Positions 1 through 13,646 of a DNA stretch of 64,000 nucleotides are shown one piece after another. The position numbers were made by a program, and so were the translations under genes. The stretch lies in contig CAVZFQ010000013.1 of assembly GCA_963774625.1 (NCBI GenBank), forward strand, positions 434,001-498,000, given 5' to 3'. Numbering within the stretch: the stretch's first letter is position 1; each line of letters begins with the position of its first letter. This DNA is from VAXT01 sp963774625 (GTDB lineage: Bacteria; Actinomycetota; Thermoleophilia; Gaiellales; Gaiellaceae). The notes under the pieces were generated by a model. That model was not told the origin of the DNA, did not search any database, and saw only the letters and a list, made by a program, of their open reading frames with translations.

Positions 1-697
1 ACTCGAGAGCCGGCTCACCGCGGAGGTCACCGATCGCGCGCTCGACAGCCCCGAGATGCAACGCGTGGTCGAGCACGTGGCTTCGAGCCCGGCGGTGCGC
101 TCAGCCATGCGGCGGCAGACGACGTCACTGGGGGAGGAGCTCGTGGGCGGCGTTCGACGCCGCGCCGAAAGAGCCGACGACGGCGCTCAGCGCAAGTTGG
201 GCAGGCGTCAGGTGGCGCACGTCCCGTACGCCGGTGTCGCCACCCGGGCGTTTGGGCTCGCCGTCGACGTTCTGCTCGCCCAGATCATCTTCCTCACCGG
301 CGCCGCTCTCGTGGGGCTAGTGGCATCGTTGGTCGGGGACTTGCGACCGGCCTGGCTGGTAACGGTTCTCGCCGCTGCCGGGTGGGCACTCGTCTCGGGC
401 ACCTATTTCGTGCTCTTCTGGACGGCTGCCGGGCAGACCCCGGGGATGCGCCTGATGCGCCTCCGGGTGTCCGATCATCGCGGGCAACCACCGAGTCTCG
501 GCCGGTCCGTCGTGCGCTTCGTCGGTCTTGTGCTGGCGATCGTGCCCCTGTTTGCCGGTTTCTTGCCGGTGCTCTTCGACGAACGCAGGCGCGGTCTCCA
601 GGATTTCCTGGCCGGGACGACCGTCCTCTACGTCGACCGTGAGCCGCTAATCGCCGAAAGTGCGTCGACGACCGAAGCTCTCACTCAGAGCGGGTAA
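1..697 (+). CDS. RDD family membrane protein (5' end cut by window edge)
   Basis: The reading frame is open to the left edge, so the true start lies outside; the first internal ATG is at 56. The first part is a charged helical stretch typical of actinobacterial RDD proteins. Two or three hydrophobic segments follow (about 235-345, 360-430 and 515-575), then the motif LQDFLAGTTVLYVD, which resembles the conserved end of RDD domains. RDD proteins are integral membrane proteins of mostly unknown role, some linked to ion or osmolyte handling. The stop overlaps the end of the convergent NfeD-like gene by about 17 nt. The family call is fairly secure; the substrate is unknown. Confidence 0.8.
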   Translation, partial: LESRLTAEVTDRALDSPEMQRVVEHVASSPAVRSAMRRQTTSLGEELVGGVRRRAERADDGAQRKLGRRQVAHVPYAGVATRAFGLAVDVLLAQIIFLTGAALVGLVASLVGDLRPAWLVTVLAAAGWALVSGTYFVLFWTAAGQTPGMRLMRLRVSDHRGQPPSLGRSVVRFVGLVLAIVPLFAGFLPVLFDERRRGLQDFLAGTTVLYVDREPLIAESASTTEALTQSG

Positions 698-1075
698 CCC
701 GGTCGTTCGCCGGATCCTCCGCGGTCTCGACTTCCAGTACGAGGCCGTTCACCGCGACTACCCGCACGCGCGCGCCACGAGGAAGCTCCAGCTCGCGTTG
801 GCCTCCCAAATCTCACCGAGTACTCGGACATGGCCCGAAGGGGCGAGCCGTTCGGCCGCCACGCCGGTTGCACCGACGAGGTTCTCCACGCCTGTCTGGA
901 CCTTCTCGCGCCCCATGCGCCGCTGCCAGTACACGACCTCGAAGACAAAGACCGTGCCGGTCACGAGCGCGCCGATGACGTTCCACGGCGAGGGGACGAA
1001 AATGAGGAGGAGCAGAGCAAGTAGGAGGAACATCGGACGCTTCCGCCAGATTCGCCCCAGGCGCGGCGCGCGCAT
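681..1075 (-). CDS. NfeD-like C-terminal (OB-fold) membrane protein, frameshifted
   Basis: ATG at 1075 (complement) is preceded by AAGGGG. The product starts with a basic segment and two hydrophobic helices (FLLLALLLLIFVPSPWNVIG and a second). It continues with ENLVGATGVAAERLAPSGHVRVLGEIWEA, the beginning of an NfeD-type OB domain. The frame then breaks near 790. One base restored in GCGAGCTGGAG gives ELPRGARVRVVAVNGLVLEV and a stop at 681, which is how this domain normally ends. NfeD short forms lack the protease domain and often accompany SPFH proteins; none is seen here. The break is probably a sequence error, since the domain is intact once corrected. Confidence 0.7.
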
Positions 1076-1085
1076 CACCCCTTGC

Positions 1086-1130
1086 GGATGAATCAGAGGG
1101 CCGAGGCAATTCATCCCGTTTGGGCGATGA
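1086..1130. promoter_or_regulatory. GGATGA-type inverted repeat, site A
   Basis: TCATCC-CGTTT-GGGCGA lies at 1111-1127 (left arm exact, right arm 4/6). An extra half-site GGATGAAT at 1086-1093 is the exact inverse of ATTCATCC at 1109-1116. The site sits between the divergent NfeD-like gene (36 bp away) and the sulfatase (61 bp away). It belongs to the family of repeats listed at 3888, 19567, 19621, 25089, 30848 and 30889. Confidence 0.6.
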
Positions 1131-1187
1131 GGCGGATTGCGCCGACCGCGAGGATCGCTGGACACTGCACAACAGGAGGAGTACTTG

Positions 1188-3560
1188 ATGCCCGAGAGCC
1201 CCCAGCGCCAGGTTTTGCCGATTCCCGACCGGCAGTACGTCGGCGTCACGACGTACGACGCCAAGGATCCGGACACCGCGTTCCCACCGATCGAGCCCCT
1301 TCGGCCGCCAGAGGGCGCGCCGAACGTGCTCGTGATCCTGATCGATGACGCAGGCTTCGGCTCGTCGTCAGCGTTCGGCGGACCGTGCGCGACGCCGAAT
1401 TTCGAGCGCCTGGCGGACAACGGGCTCAGGTACAACCGCTTCCATACGACGGCACTTTGCTCGCCGACCCGGCAGGCACTTCTAACGGGCCGAAACCATC
1501 ATGCCGTCGGCATGGGCGGCATCACCGAGATCGCGACGTCGGCTCCGGGATACAGCTCGATTCGCCCCAAGTCGGCGGCGCCGCTGGCAGAGACACTGAA
1601 GCTCAACGGCTACGCGACCGCGCAGTTCGGAAAATGCCACGAGGTTCCGGTCTGGGAGACGAGCCCCATGGGCCCGTTCGACGCGTGGCCGAGTGGCGGC
1701 GGCGGGTTTGAGCACTTCTACGGCTTCCTCGGCGGCGAGACGAACCAGTACGCGCCGGCGATCTACGAGGGCACGGTTCCGGTCGAGCCTGACCGCACAC
1801 CGGAAGAGGGGTACCACTTCACGGAGGACATGACGGACCACGCGATCGACTGGATCCGCCAGCAAAAGGCACTGATGCCGGACAAGCCGTTCTTCGCCTA
1901 CTTCGCCCCCGGCGCGACGCACGCTCCACACCACGTCCCCGTGGAATGGTCCGCGAAGTACAAGGGCGAGTTCGACCAAGGCTGGGACAAGGTCCGCGAG
2001 GAAACGATCGCACGTCAGAAGAAGCTCGGCGTCATCCCCGAGGACGCCGAGCTCACCGAGCGTCCTGCTGAGATCCCCGCCTGGGACGAGACGCCTGACG
2101 ACATGAAGCCGATCTTCGCGCGGCAGATGGAGGTGTACGCGGGCTTCATGGAGCACACCGACCACCATGTTGGCCGGCTCATCGACGCGCTCGAAGACCT
2201 CGGCGTCCTCGACGACACGCTCGTCTACGTGATCGTGGGCGACAACGGCGCTTCCGCCGAGGGAACGCCGAACGGCTGCTTCAACGAGCTCACTGTGCTG
2301 AACGGCGCGGCCGCACTGGAAACGGTCGACTTCATGACGTCGCGGATCGACGACTTCGGGACGCCGAGAGCGTACAACCACTACGCGGTCGGCTGGGCGC
2401 ACGCGATGGACACGCCGTACCAGTGGACGAAGCAGGTCGCCTCGCACTGGGGCGGCACGCGAAACGGCACGATCATCCACTGGCCCGAGAAGATCAAGTC
2501 GAAGGGTGAGGTGCGGACGCAGTTCCATCACATCATCGACGTCGCCGCCACCGTCCTGGACGTGGCCGGACTACCCCATCCCACTTCAGTCCACGGGATC
2601 CAGCAGATGCCCCTCCACGGCACCTCGATGGCGCCGTCTTTCGACGATTCGGCGTCCCCCGAGCAGCGCGAGACGCAGTACTTCGAGATGTTCTGCAACC
2701 GGGGCATCTACCACAAGGGCTGGACCGCCGTCACGCGGCACTCGACCCCTTGGGTGATGAGTGAGTTGCCACCGCTCGCCGAGGACGTGTGGGAGCTTTA
2801 CGCACCCGACGACTGGACGCAGGCGCATGACCTCGCCGCGAAGCAGCCGGAGAAGCTCGCGGATCTCCAACGCCTGTTCATACTCGAGGCTGGGAAGTAC
2901 GACGTCTTCCCGCTCGATGACCGCCGCGTCGAGCGTTTCAACGCCGACCTCGCCGGCAGGCCGCAACTGGTACGCGGCAACCGGCAGATCCTCTTCGGCG
3001 GCATGCGACGGCTCACCGAGAACTCGATCGTGGTGACGAAGAACAAGTCGTTCGCGCTTACGGCCGAGGTCGCGGTTCCGGAAGGGGGAGCGGAGGGGGT
3101 CATCATCGCCCAGGGCGGAGCTTTCGGCGGCTTCAGCCTCTATGCCAAGGACGGTAAGCCGGCCTTCTGTTACAACCTGTTCGGCCTGCAGCGCTTCAAG
3201 GTCTACGGGGAGGCGCCGCTTCCGCCCGGGGAACGCCAGGTGCGCCTGGAGTTCGCCTACGATGGAGGCGGATTGGGCAAGGGGGGCACCGCGACGCTGT
3301 ACGTCGACGGGACCAAGGTCGGCGAAGGCCGAGTCGAAGCGACGGTGCCGATGCTCTTCTCCGCCGACGAGACGACCGACCTCGGGACCGACAGCGCGAC
3401 GCCGGTGAGCGATGACCACGGCCCGACCGAGACCCAGTTCACGGGCCGGGTCAAGTGGATTGAGATCGATCTCGGCGAGGATGCGGAGGACGCCGACCAC
3501 CTGATCACGCCAGAGGAGCGCCTAAGATCGCAATGGCGAGGCAGTAGCCGGCTCGGCTAG
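1188..3560 (+). CDS. Type I (formylglycine) sulfatase, long cytosolic form
   Basis: This 790-residue sulfatase hydrolyses a sulfate ester; the substrate is unknown. Metal-binding Asp pair at 53-54 (LIDDAGFG), formylglycine signature CSPTR with Cys91 to be converted by a formylglycine-generating enzyme, and a later GDNGAS motif. The C-terminal 170 residues form a beta-rich, jelly-roll-like extension found in this long subfamily. No signal peptide is seen, so it should act in the cytoplasm. ATG at 1188 is chosen because AGGAGGA (1174-1180) precedes it at good spacing. GKCHEVP stands where many sulfatases have GKWH. The only modifying enzyme in the window is at 27561-28466. Stop overlaps the convergent gene in CTAG. 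Confidence 0.92.
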   Translation: MPESPQRQVLPIPDRQYVGVTTYDAKDPDTAFPPIEPLRPPEGAPNVLVILIDDAGFGSSSAFGGPCATPNFERLADNGLRYNRFHTTALCSPTRQALLTGRNHHAVGMGGITEIATSAPGYSSIRPKSAAPLAETLKLNGYATAQFGKCHEVPVWETSPMGPFDAWPSGGGGFEHFYGFLGGETNQYAPAIYEGTVPVEPDRTPEEGYHFTEDMTDHAIDWIRQQKALMPDKPFFAYFAPGATHAPHHVPVEWSAKYKGEFDQGWDKVREETIARQKKLGVIPEDAELTERPAEIPAWDETPDDMKPIFARQMEVYAGFMEHTDHHVGRLIDALEDLGVLDDTLVYVIVGDNGASAEGTPNGCFNELTVLNGAAALETVDFMTSRIDDFGTPRAYNHYAVGWAHAMDTPYQWTKQVASHWGGTRNGTIIHWPEKIKSKGEVRTQFHHIIDVAATVLDVAGLPHPTSVHGIQQMPLHGTSMAPSFDDSASPEQRETQYFEMFCNRGIYHKGWTAVTRHSTPWVMSELPPLAEDVWELYAPDDWTQAHDLAAKQPEKLADLQRLFILEAGKYDVFPLDDRRVERFNADLAGRPQLVRGNRQILFGGMRRLTENSIVVTKNKSFALTAEVAVPEGGAEGVIIAQGGAFGGFSLYAKDGKPAFCYNLFGLQRFKVYGEAPLPPGERQVRLEFAYDGGGLGKGGTATLYVDGTKVGEGRVEATVPMLFSADETTDLGTDSATPVSDDHGPTETQFTGRVKWIEIDLGEDAEDADHLITPEERLRSQWRGSSRLG

Positions 3561-3817
3561 GCGAACACGCGGGAGCGGATGTCGCCGCCCGCCGCCGCGA
3601 TCTCTCCGAGCTCGTAGAGCAAGTTCATCATCTCGAGGTCCGGACGAGCTTCGCCGCATGCCCTGAAACCAGTCGACCGGAATGCGAGGACCAGGCGGAG
3701 GATCGAGAGGATCAGATCGTCCGCCGCATCTTGAAGCGACGAGCCTTCGCCGCGCGCGAACCCGCCCAGGTCGAGGCGAACGCGTCCTCCGGCTTCTGTG
3801 ACGCTAAGTGCGGGCAT
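3557..3817 (-). CDS. Small conserved protein of unknown function (86 aa)
   Basis: The product is a short alpha/beta protein starting MPALSVTEAGGRVRLDLGG. A helical part rich in Leu and Asp (LQDAADDLILSILRLVLAF) follows, then a second helix ending in ELGEIAAAGGDIRSRVFA. No membrane segment and no known catalytic motif is visible. Longer starts upstream are possible, but the MPALSV start gives a compact domain. It faces the sulfatase gene, their stops overlapping in CTAG (3557-3560). I recognise it only as a small hypothetical protein. Confidence 0.6.
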   Translation of the reverse strand: MPALSVTEAGGRVRLDLGGFARGEGSSLQDAADDLILSILRLVLAFRSTGFRACGEARPDLEMMNLLYELGEIAAAGGDIRSRVFA

Positions 3818-3887
3818 CCTCAAAGATATATCGGCCGCGGGGCCTCTGTTCACCAGTCTCGGCTGACCTCGTAGGGACGCTCGCAAT

Positions 3888-3904
3888 TCATCCCATCCGG
3901 ATGA
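3888..3904. promoter_or_regulatory. GGATGA-type inverted repeat, site B (perfect arms)
   Basis: TCATCC-CATCC-GGATGA has both arms exact and is preceded by GCAAT, as is site A. It lies in the divergent region between the small protein (start 3817) and the MFS gene (start about 3920). It ends only 15 nt before the MFS start, a position that could block or overlap the start of transcription. Confidence 0.65.
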
Positions 3905-3919
3905 TGCTCGCTAACCGGG

Positions 3920-6949
<3,030 letters not shown>

Positions 6950-6953
<4 letters not shown>

Positions 6954-8630
6954 GCGGCCTCCACCGCGGCCTCGGCGATGCGGCCGCCGTCGAGGCGGAC
7001 GATCCGGTCGGCGCCGCGCGCGAGCTCCGGGCGGTGGGCGATCAGGAGCACGGTGCGCCCGGCGCGCAGCCGCTCGACCGCCGCGCCGACGAGCTCGGCG
7101 CTCTCCGGGTCGAGGTTCGCGGTCGGCTCGTCGAGGATCGACGAGCGGGGCGTCGCGGAGGAACGCGCGCGCGAGCGCGATCCGCTGGCGCTGGCCGGCC
7201 GAGAGCGGGCGGCCGCCGTCGCCGACGACGGTCTCGTAGCCGTCCGGGAGCTCGGCGACGAACGCGTCGGCGCCGGCGAGCGCGGCCGCGGCCCGGACGC
7301 GCTCGTCGTCGGCGGCGGGGTCGCCGAGCCGGATGTTGTCCGCGACGGTGCCGCGGAAGAGCGTCGGGCGCTGCGGGCACCCAGGCGATCTGCGCCCGCC
7401 AGGCGGCCGCGTCGCAGGCGGCGAGATCGACGCCCCGGCGGTGACGCGCCCGCCGTCGGCTCGGCGAGGCGGAGGAGGAGCGACGCGACCGTGCTCTTGC
7501 CGGCGCCGCTCGGCCCGACGAGCGCGACGGTCTCGCCCGGGCGCGAGCTCGAGGTCGACCGAGTCGAGCACGGCGCCCGCGCGCGCCGGGTAGGCGAACG
7601 AGACGCCCTCGAGCCGGACCGGCGCCTCGCGCGGGCTCGGCGCCGCGGCGGCGCCGGGCGCCGGAGCGCCTCGGCGGCTCGTCGACGAGGTCGAGGAGCC
7701 GCTCGGCGACGGCGAGGCCGTCGGCGCTCGCGTGGAACTGCGCGGCGAGGTTGCGCAGCGGCAGGTAGAGCTCCGGCGCGAGCACGAGCACGGTCAGCCC
7801 GGCCTCGAAGCCGAGGCCGCCCTCGACGAGCCGGACGCCGACGGTGACCGCGACGAGCGCGATCCCGAGCGTCGCCGCGAGCTCGAGCACCGTGCCGGAG
7901 AGGAACGCGACGCGCAGCGTGCCCATCGTCGTGCGGCGGTAGCGCGTCGCTGACCTCGCTCGATCTGCTCGGCCTGCGCCTCGCCGCGGTTGAAGGCGCG
8001 GAGCGTCGGCAGGCCGCGCACGACGTCGAGGAAGTGCGTCGCGAGCAGCGCGAGCGCCTGCCAGCGCTCGCGCGTGCGCCGCTCCGTGTAGCGGCCGACG
8101 AGCCACATGAAGACCGGCACGAGCGGGAGCGTGAGCAGCATGACGCCGGCCGAGACGAGGTCGATCGAGGCGACGAGCGCGAGCACGGCGAGCGGCACGA
8201 CCACCGCGAGCACGACCTGCGGCAGGTAGCGGGCGAAGGTCGTCTCGAGCGCGTCGACGCCGGCGACCGCGGCCGTCGCGACCTCGGCGCTCTCGGCGCC
8301 GTCGAGCGCCGCCGGCCGGTCGCGCAGCCGCCGCTCGACGAGGTCGAGCCGCAGCTGCGAGAGCACGTCGTCGCCGCCGCGCCGGCCGACGACCTCGAAG
8401 CCCCAGGCGGTCGCCGCCCGCGCCGACCGCGCCGGCGACGAGGAGCGCGAGCGGCACGGCGACGTCGGCGAGCGAGGCGCCGCCGAAGGCGCGGGCGGCG
8501 ACGCGCGCGAGCAGGACGGCCTGGGCGAGCACGAGCAGCGCCGCGACGACGCCGAGCGCGGCGTCGGCGGCGAGCAGCGACGCGCACCGGCCCGCGCGCG
8601 GCGCAGCAGGCGCGGGTCGAGCAGCCGCAC
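6950..8630 (-). CDS. cydD: CydD-type ABC transporter subunit (frameshifted)
   Basis: GTG at 8630 lies 5 nt after the cydB stop. The product has an N-terminal membrane domain with LETTFARYLPQVVLAVVVPL and FMWLVGRYTERRTRERWQAL, both very typical of CydD. An ATPase domain follows with VALVGPSGAGKS, the signature LSAGQRQRIALARAFLRDAP, and DEPTANLD. It ends DGGRIAEAAVEAA with the stop inside the cydC start codon. Several frame changes are present (about 7170, 7390, 7540, 7660, 7950 and 8420), spread over GC-only sequence. Function is the cytochrome bd assembly exporter together with CydC. Confidence 0.87.
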
Positions 8631-8635
8631 GGGCT

Positions 8636-9687
8636 CTAGCCGCCGGTCTTCCGCGCGACCAGGTCGACCGGAGCTGCCGACGTCCTCCCCGCCGAGCCGG
8701 GCGCGGAAGACGTGGTACGTCCAGCGCCTGGTAGAGCAGGACGACCGGCAGGAGAACCGCCGCGACGACGGTCATCACCGTGAGCGTGTAGTGCGCCGAG
8801 GACGCGTTCTCGATCGTGAGGCTGTTCCCGAAGTCGGGGTCCGAGACCATCACGCGCGGGTAGAGGCTCACGAAGAGCGTGACGACGACCGCGCACGATC
8901 GTCGTCGCCGTGGCGACGAACGCCCAGCGCTCGCTGCCCGGCCCGCACGAAGACGACCGCGACGACCGCGGCGACGCGGCGACCGCGACGGGAAGGATGC
9001 CGCGGGAAGAGCGCCCTTGTCGTTCATGTCGCTCGCGACGACGAGCGTCCAGACGAGGAAGCCGGCGCCGACGACCGCGGCCGCCGGCGCGAGGCGCGCG
9101 CCGTGCGCCGCGCGCGCTCGCGCAGGTCGCCGAGCGTGCGCAGCGTGAGGAAGACCGCGCCGTGGAGCGCGAAGAGGAGGCAGAGCGCGATCCCGGCGAG
9201 GACGGTGTAGGCGCTGAAGAGGTCGCCGAAGTCGCCGGCGAAGCTCTGGTCGGAGTCGATCGGGACGCCGTGGAGCAGGCTCGCGAGCGCGATGCCCCAG
9301 AGGAACGGCGCGCCGACCGACCCGATCGTGTTCATCCAGGCCCAGAACGCCCGCCAGCGGGGGCTCTCGGCCTTCTCGCGCCACTCGAACGAGAGCACGC
9401 GGACGATCAGGAGCGCGAGGATGAGCAGCAGCGCGAGGTAGAAGCCCGAGAACATCGTCGCGTACCAGACCGGGAACGCGGCGAACGTCGCCCCGCCGGC
9501 GATCACGAGCCAGACCTCGTTCCCGTCCCAGACCGGCCCGATCGACTCGAACATCGTGCGCCGGTCGGCCTCGCTCCGTGCCGAGGACGGGCAGCAGCAT
9601 GCCGACGCCGAAGTCGAAGCCCTCGAGCACGAAGTAGCCGGCCCAGAAGAAGCCGAGCAGGCAGAACCAGAGGATCTCGAGCGTCAT
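8636..9687 (-). CDS. cydB: Cytochrome bd quinol oxidase subunit II (frameshifted)
   Basis: CydB is the second membrane subunit of the bd-type quinol:O2 oxidoreductase. ATG at 9687 follows the cydA stop by one base. N-terminal LEGFDFGVGMLLPVLG and GPVWDGNEVWLVIAGGATFA are signature CydB segments, and many hydrophobic helices follow. The end reads VDLVARKTGG with the stop at 8636. Frame changes near 8690, 8895, 9080 and 9560 break the reading frame, but all expected segments are present in order. Confidence 0.9.
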
Positions 9688-9688
9688 C

Positions 9689-11097
9689 TCAGTACGCCGG
9701 CGCCGGCTGCGGCGCGCGCTCCTCGCCCTCGCGCCCGACCTCGGGAGGGTCGAGCCGGGCGTAGCGGCGCATGAGCCAGAAGTCGAGCACGCCGAGCATC
9801 GCGTACAGGGACGACGAACACGCCGAGGCTGAGGCCGACGGTCCACGCGCTGACCGTGCTCGAGACGGCGTCCTCGGTCTTCAGCAGCCCGTAGACGACC
9901 CAGGGCTGGCGCCCGGCCTCGGTGAGGATCCAGCCGGCGAAGTTGGCGAGGAACGGGAGCGCGATCGCCGCGATCGCGGCCCGCTGGAACCAGCTGCGCC
10001 GGCTCGAGCTTCCTGCGCCGTAGAGCCAGGCGCCCCAGAGCGCGAGCAGGAGCAACAGCGTCCCGAGGTACGCCATCACGCGCATGCTCCAGTAGATGAG
10101 CCTGACGTCCGGGATGTAGTTGCCCGGGCCGTACTGCTGCTCGTCCTGCGCCTGGAGCTCGTTGAGCCCGACGACCTGCCGTCGAACGAGTTCGGTCGCG
10201 AGGAACGAGAGCAGGCCCGGGATCTCGATGTCGAACGACGGCGTCTGGTCGTCCTCGGTGAAGCCGCCGATCTGGAAGAGCGAGAACGCCGCCGGCTGCT
10301 CGGTGTCCCAGAGCGCCTCGGTGGCGGCGATCTTCATCGGCTGGGCGTCGGTCACGGCGACGCCGAACTCGCTCCCGACGCCGAGCTGGACGAACGTGAC
10401 GGGCAGCGCGACGATGATCGCGAGCTTCGCCGCGCCGCGGAAGAGGTCGACGTTCCGCCCGCGGAGCAGGTGCCAGCAGGAGACGCCGAGCACGAGGAAG
10501 CCGCCGGTGATCAGCCCGGCGAGGATCGCGTGCGTCCACGCGAAGAGCACGAACCCCTGGAAGAGGATCTCGAAGATGTCGTTCGCCTCCGCGCGCCCGT
10601 CTGCGAGTTGATCTCGTAGCCGACCGGGTGCTGCATCCAGGAGTTCGCGGCGAGGATGAAGTACGCCGAGAGCCAGGTGCCGAGCCAGACGAGGTAGATC
10701 GTCGCGAGGTGCACCTTCGGCGAGAGCCGGTTCCAGCCGAAGACCCAGAGGCCGATGAAGGTCGCCTCGAGCATGAACGCGCCGAGGCCCTCGATCGCGA
10801 GCGGCGCGCCGAAGACGTCGCCGACGTAGCTCGAGAACGCCGACCAGTTCATGCCGAACTGGAACTCCATGCACGAGGCCGGTCGCGACGCCGATCGCGA
10901 AGTTGATCAGGAAGAGCGTCCCGAAGAAGCGCGTCAGGCGCAGCCACTTCTCGTCGCCCGTCCGGTGCCAGAGCGTCTGCATGACCGCGAGCGAGCGGCG
11001 CCAGCCCGAGCGTCAGCGGGACGAAGATGAAGTGGTAGAGCGTCGTCAGCGCGAACTGCCAGCGCGCGAGCTCGAGCGCGGTCGAGGCGAGCGTCAC
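9689..11097 (-). CDS. cydA: Cytochrome bd quinol oxidase subunit I (frameshifted)
   Basis: CydA carries haems b558, b595 and d and the quinol site. The GTG start at 11097 begins TLASTALELARWQFALTTLY-H, whose His is the expected N-terminal haem ligand. Later segments are MNWSAFSSYVGDVFGAPLAI, NSWMQHPVGYEIN, WTHAILAGLITGGFLVLGVS and TEAGRQPWVVYGLLKTEDAV, the last containing the invariant GRQPW motif. The Q-loop is short. The C-terminus GREGEERAPQPAPAY precedes the stop at 9689. Frame changes occur near 10590, 10870 and 11000. It follows ndh by 12 nt, so NADH electrons could pass via quinol straight to this oxidase. Confidence 0.93.
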
Positions 11098-11109
11098 GCC
11101 ACGGTCCGA

Positions 11110-12394
11110 TCAGGTCTTCACCGTGATCCGGCCGGAACGCTCGTGGGTGAAGCCGGCCCCGGTCCAGTCGACGACGGCCTTGGCCCGGTCCTCGCCTGTC
11201 GAGAGGAGCGCGAGATGGACGGCGCCCCAGGCGAGCTAAGCCGTCTTGCCCTTCATCGTCCGGCCGCCCAGCATCTGCATGACGGCCGCCCGCGGCCGAT
11301 CGTCGCCATCGTGCCCTTGTCGTTGTAGGCGAAGGGCTCGGTCTCCTTGCCCGCGATGCGCCGGGCGATGTTCTCCCCGGCGCTGCTCGCCTGCCTGGAG
11401 CGCGACGGAGCCGAGCTGCGGGCAGGACCTCCTCGGTCTTCGTGTCGGTGATCCAGGCGATGTCGCCGACCGCGAAGACCTCGGGATGGCCGGCGAGGCT
11501 GAGGTCGGGCTCCGACAGCGACCCGATTGCCGCGCTGCAGCTCGAGCCCGAGCGACTCGCACGAGCGGGTTCGCCTGCAGGCCCGCGCCCCAGACGAGCG
11601 TGTGCGCTTTGAGCACCTCGCCCGACTTGAGCGTCACGCGCGTCGGGCGTGACCGACGCGACGATCTCGCCGAGCTGCACCTCGACGCCGCGCTTCTCGA
11701 GGGCGCCTTGCGTGTAGTCGCGGATGTCCGGCTTGAACATCGAGAAGAGCTCGGGGCCGGCCTCGACGAGGGTGATCCGCGCCTGCTCCTGCGGGAGGCC
11801 CGGGTAGTCCTTGACGAAGTTGCCGCGGTAGAGCTCGGCCAGGGCGCCGGCGCGTCTCGACCCCGGTCGCCCCGCCGCCGACGATGACGACGTTCAGCGC
11901 GCCGTCGTCCACGAGCGCTGGGTCCTTGTCCGCCGCCTCCCAGCTGCTCGCAGGAGGTGCTCCTTGAGGCGCACGGCGTCGGCGAGCGTGTACATCGGGA
12001 AGGCGTGCTCCGCCGCGCCGTCGACGCCGAAGAAGTTGACCTTGGCGCCGAGCGCCAGCACGAGGTAGTCGTAGGCGAGCGGCGCCATCTCGGCAACTGG
12101 ACCTCGCGGGCGCCGAGGTCGATGGCGGTGACCGTCGCCTTGTGGACGGCTACGTTCGGCTGCTCGTGGAGCAGGTCGCGCAGCGGATGGCCGACCGCGG
12201 CGCTCGAGCAGGTCCGTCGCCAGCTGGTAGAGGAGCGGCTGGAAGGTGTGGTAGTTGTGCTGGTCGACCACCACGACATCCGCGTCGGCTTTCCGGAGCT
12301 TCCGTGCGGCGCCGAGGCCGGCGAAGCCGCCGCCGAGGATCAGCACGCGTGGACGCCGAGCTGGCTCACGCCGGCCTACCCGACGAGTCCACAT
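11110..12394 (-). CDS. ndh: Type II NADH dehydrogenase (frameshifted)
   Basis: This is a membrane-peripheral FAD enzyme that oxidises NADH and reduces quinone without proton pumping. The N-terminal FAD-binding motif LILGGGFAGLGAARKLRKAD and HNYHTFQPLLYQLAT are diagnostic of NDH-2. The middle contains VVIVGGGATGVETA (frame changes near 11850 and 11920). The C-terminus reads LAWGAVHLALLSTGEDRAKA and ends GRITVKT at 11110. ATG at 12394 is the likely start. As printed, the upstream antiporter frame runs into this one without a stop; a G-run at 12424-12429 one base too long would explain that. It heads the cyd genes, giving an ndh-cydABDC respiratory unit. Confidence 0.85.
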
Positions 12395-12420
12395 CTCCGT
12401 AGACGTGAGCGATCTGCACG

Positions 12421-13646
12421 CTAGGGGGGCGACGGCGACGGTCCTCACCGCAGCGGGATGATTCGCGCTCGCGACGGCGGTCGCGAGGAGCGGGAGCACG
12501 AGAACGGAGATCATCCCGGCGCCGATCAGCGACGTGCCGACGTCGTCGGCGATCGCGCCCGATCGGTGCCGATCCCGACGATCGCGACGATCAGCGGCAG
12601 GCCGGTCGCGCTGAAGAGCGCAAGGCTGCGCGTTCGGCGCGGCCCGAGCTCGCGGAGCCAGAGGAGGGACGGGATGCCGCGGACGACGACGAGGAGCGCG
12701 AGGAAGAGCGCTGCGAGCGCGAGGCCGGTCGGCGTCAGCAGGCTGTCGAGGTCGAAGTTCATCCCGGTGACGACGAAGTAGATCGGGATCAGGAACCGAA
12801 CCCGATCCCCTCCAGCCGCATCCGCACCGGTCGCGGCTTCCGGGAATCGAGGGCCAGCCCGACGACGAGGCCGGCGGCGAACGCGCCGAGCACGAAGTCG
12901 AAGCCCACCTCGATGGCGAGGAAGACGAGCGCGGCGAGGATGAAGACGGACAGCCGCACGGCGGCCTGACCGGTCGTGTGCAAGGTCTGCTGGAGGACGC
13001 GGACGAGCCGCGGCGGCCGCGCGCGGAGCGCGGCCGCCGCAGCAAGCAGCACGACGACGCCGAAGGCGAGGAGGAGCAGCGTCTCGGTGGCGGCGCCGTA
13101 GCCGCCCGTGAGAAAGATCGAGATGACCACGATCGGCCAGAACTCGCCGGCGACGCCGGGCCCGAGGACGGCCGACCCGAGCGGCGTCGGAAGCAGCCGC
13201 GCGTCGGCGAGGATCGGAACGAGCGTTCCGAGCGCGGTCGTGCTGAGCGCCACGGCGAGCAGCCAGGCCTCGGCGTCGAGGCCGGCCTCGTGCAGCACGA
13301 GGCCGACGACGATGCCGATCGCGAGCGAGATCGCCCAGCCGATCGTCCCGCGCACGAGCGAGCGGCGCGCCACGCGATGCACGACGAGCTCGAGCCCCGC
13401 GAAGAAGAAGAGGAAGACGAGGCCGAGGTTGGCGAGGAAATCGATGTGGCTGTCAACCTCCGCCAGGTCGAGCCCCTCCGGGCCGATGAGAATCCCGAGC
13501 ACGATCTCGAGCACGACGGTCGGGAAGGAGGAGCCGGCGGTGCAGCCTCGACAGGATCGCGCCGGCGCTCGCCGCGGCAAGCACGAGCACGAGCGACCGC
13601 GTCCGGAAGAGGGCGCCTCCGCCGCGAGCAGAAGGTGGGCGATCAC
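12421..13646 (-). CDS. CPA2 (KefB/NapA-like) cation:proton antiporter (frameshifted)
   Basis: This multi-helix monovalent cation/H+ antiporter begins at GTG 13646, which overlaps the stop of the epimerase (GTGA). Segments in order are PTVVLEIVLGILIGPEGLDL, FLANLGLVFLFFFAGLELVV, LHEAGLDAEAWLLAVALSTT, PGVAGEFWPIVVISIFLTGG, FDFVLGAFAAGLVVGLALDS and NFDLDSLLTPTGLALAALFL. This is the usual Na_H_Exchanger domain; no C-terminal TrkA domain is seen. Frame changes occur near 13620, 13540, 12800 and 12560. The stop is inferred: shortening the G6 at 12424-12429 by one base creates TAG right after VAP. Confidence 0.78.

Noticed and set aside
1642..1665. GKCHEVP in place of GKWH in the first sulfatase as an inactivating change
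   Set aside because: Lys and His are kept, and the other sulfatase also varies here (GKNHNVP), so this is subfamily variation.
7042..10539. Very long open frame over cydD, cydB and part of cydA (1165 codons)
   Set aside because: It is a patchwork of correct pieces joined by frameshifts and GC-biased shadow sequence; real gene borders inside it are clear.
11894..13456. Apparent fusion of CPA2 antiporter and NADH dehydrogenase
   Set aside because: A one-base change in the G6 run at 12424-12429 gives the antiporter a normal stop, and this region is full of similar errors.
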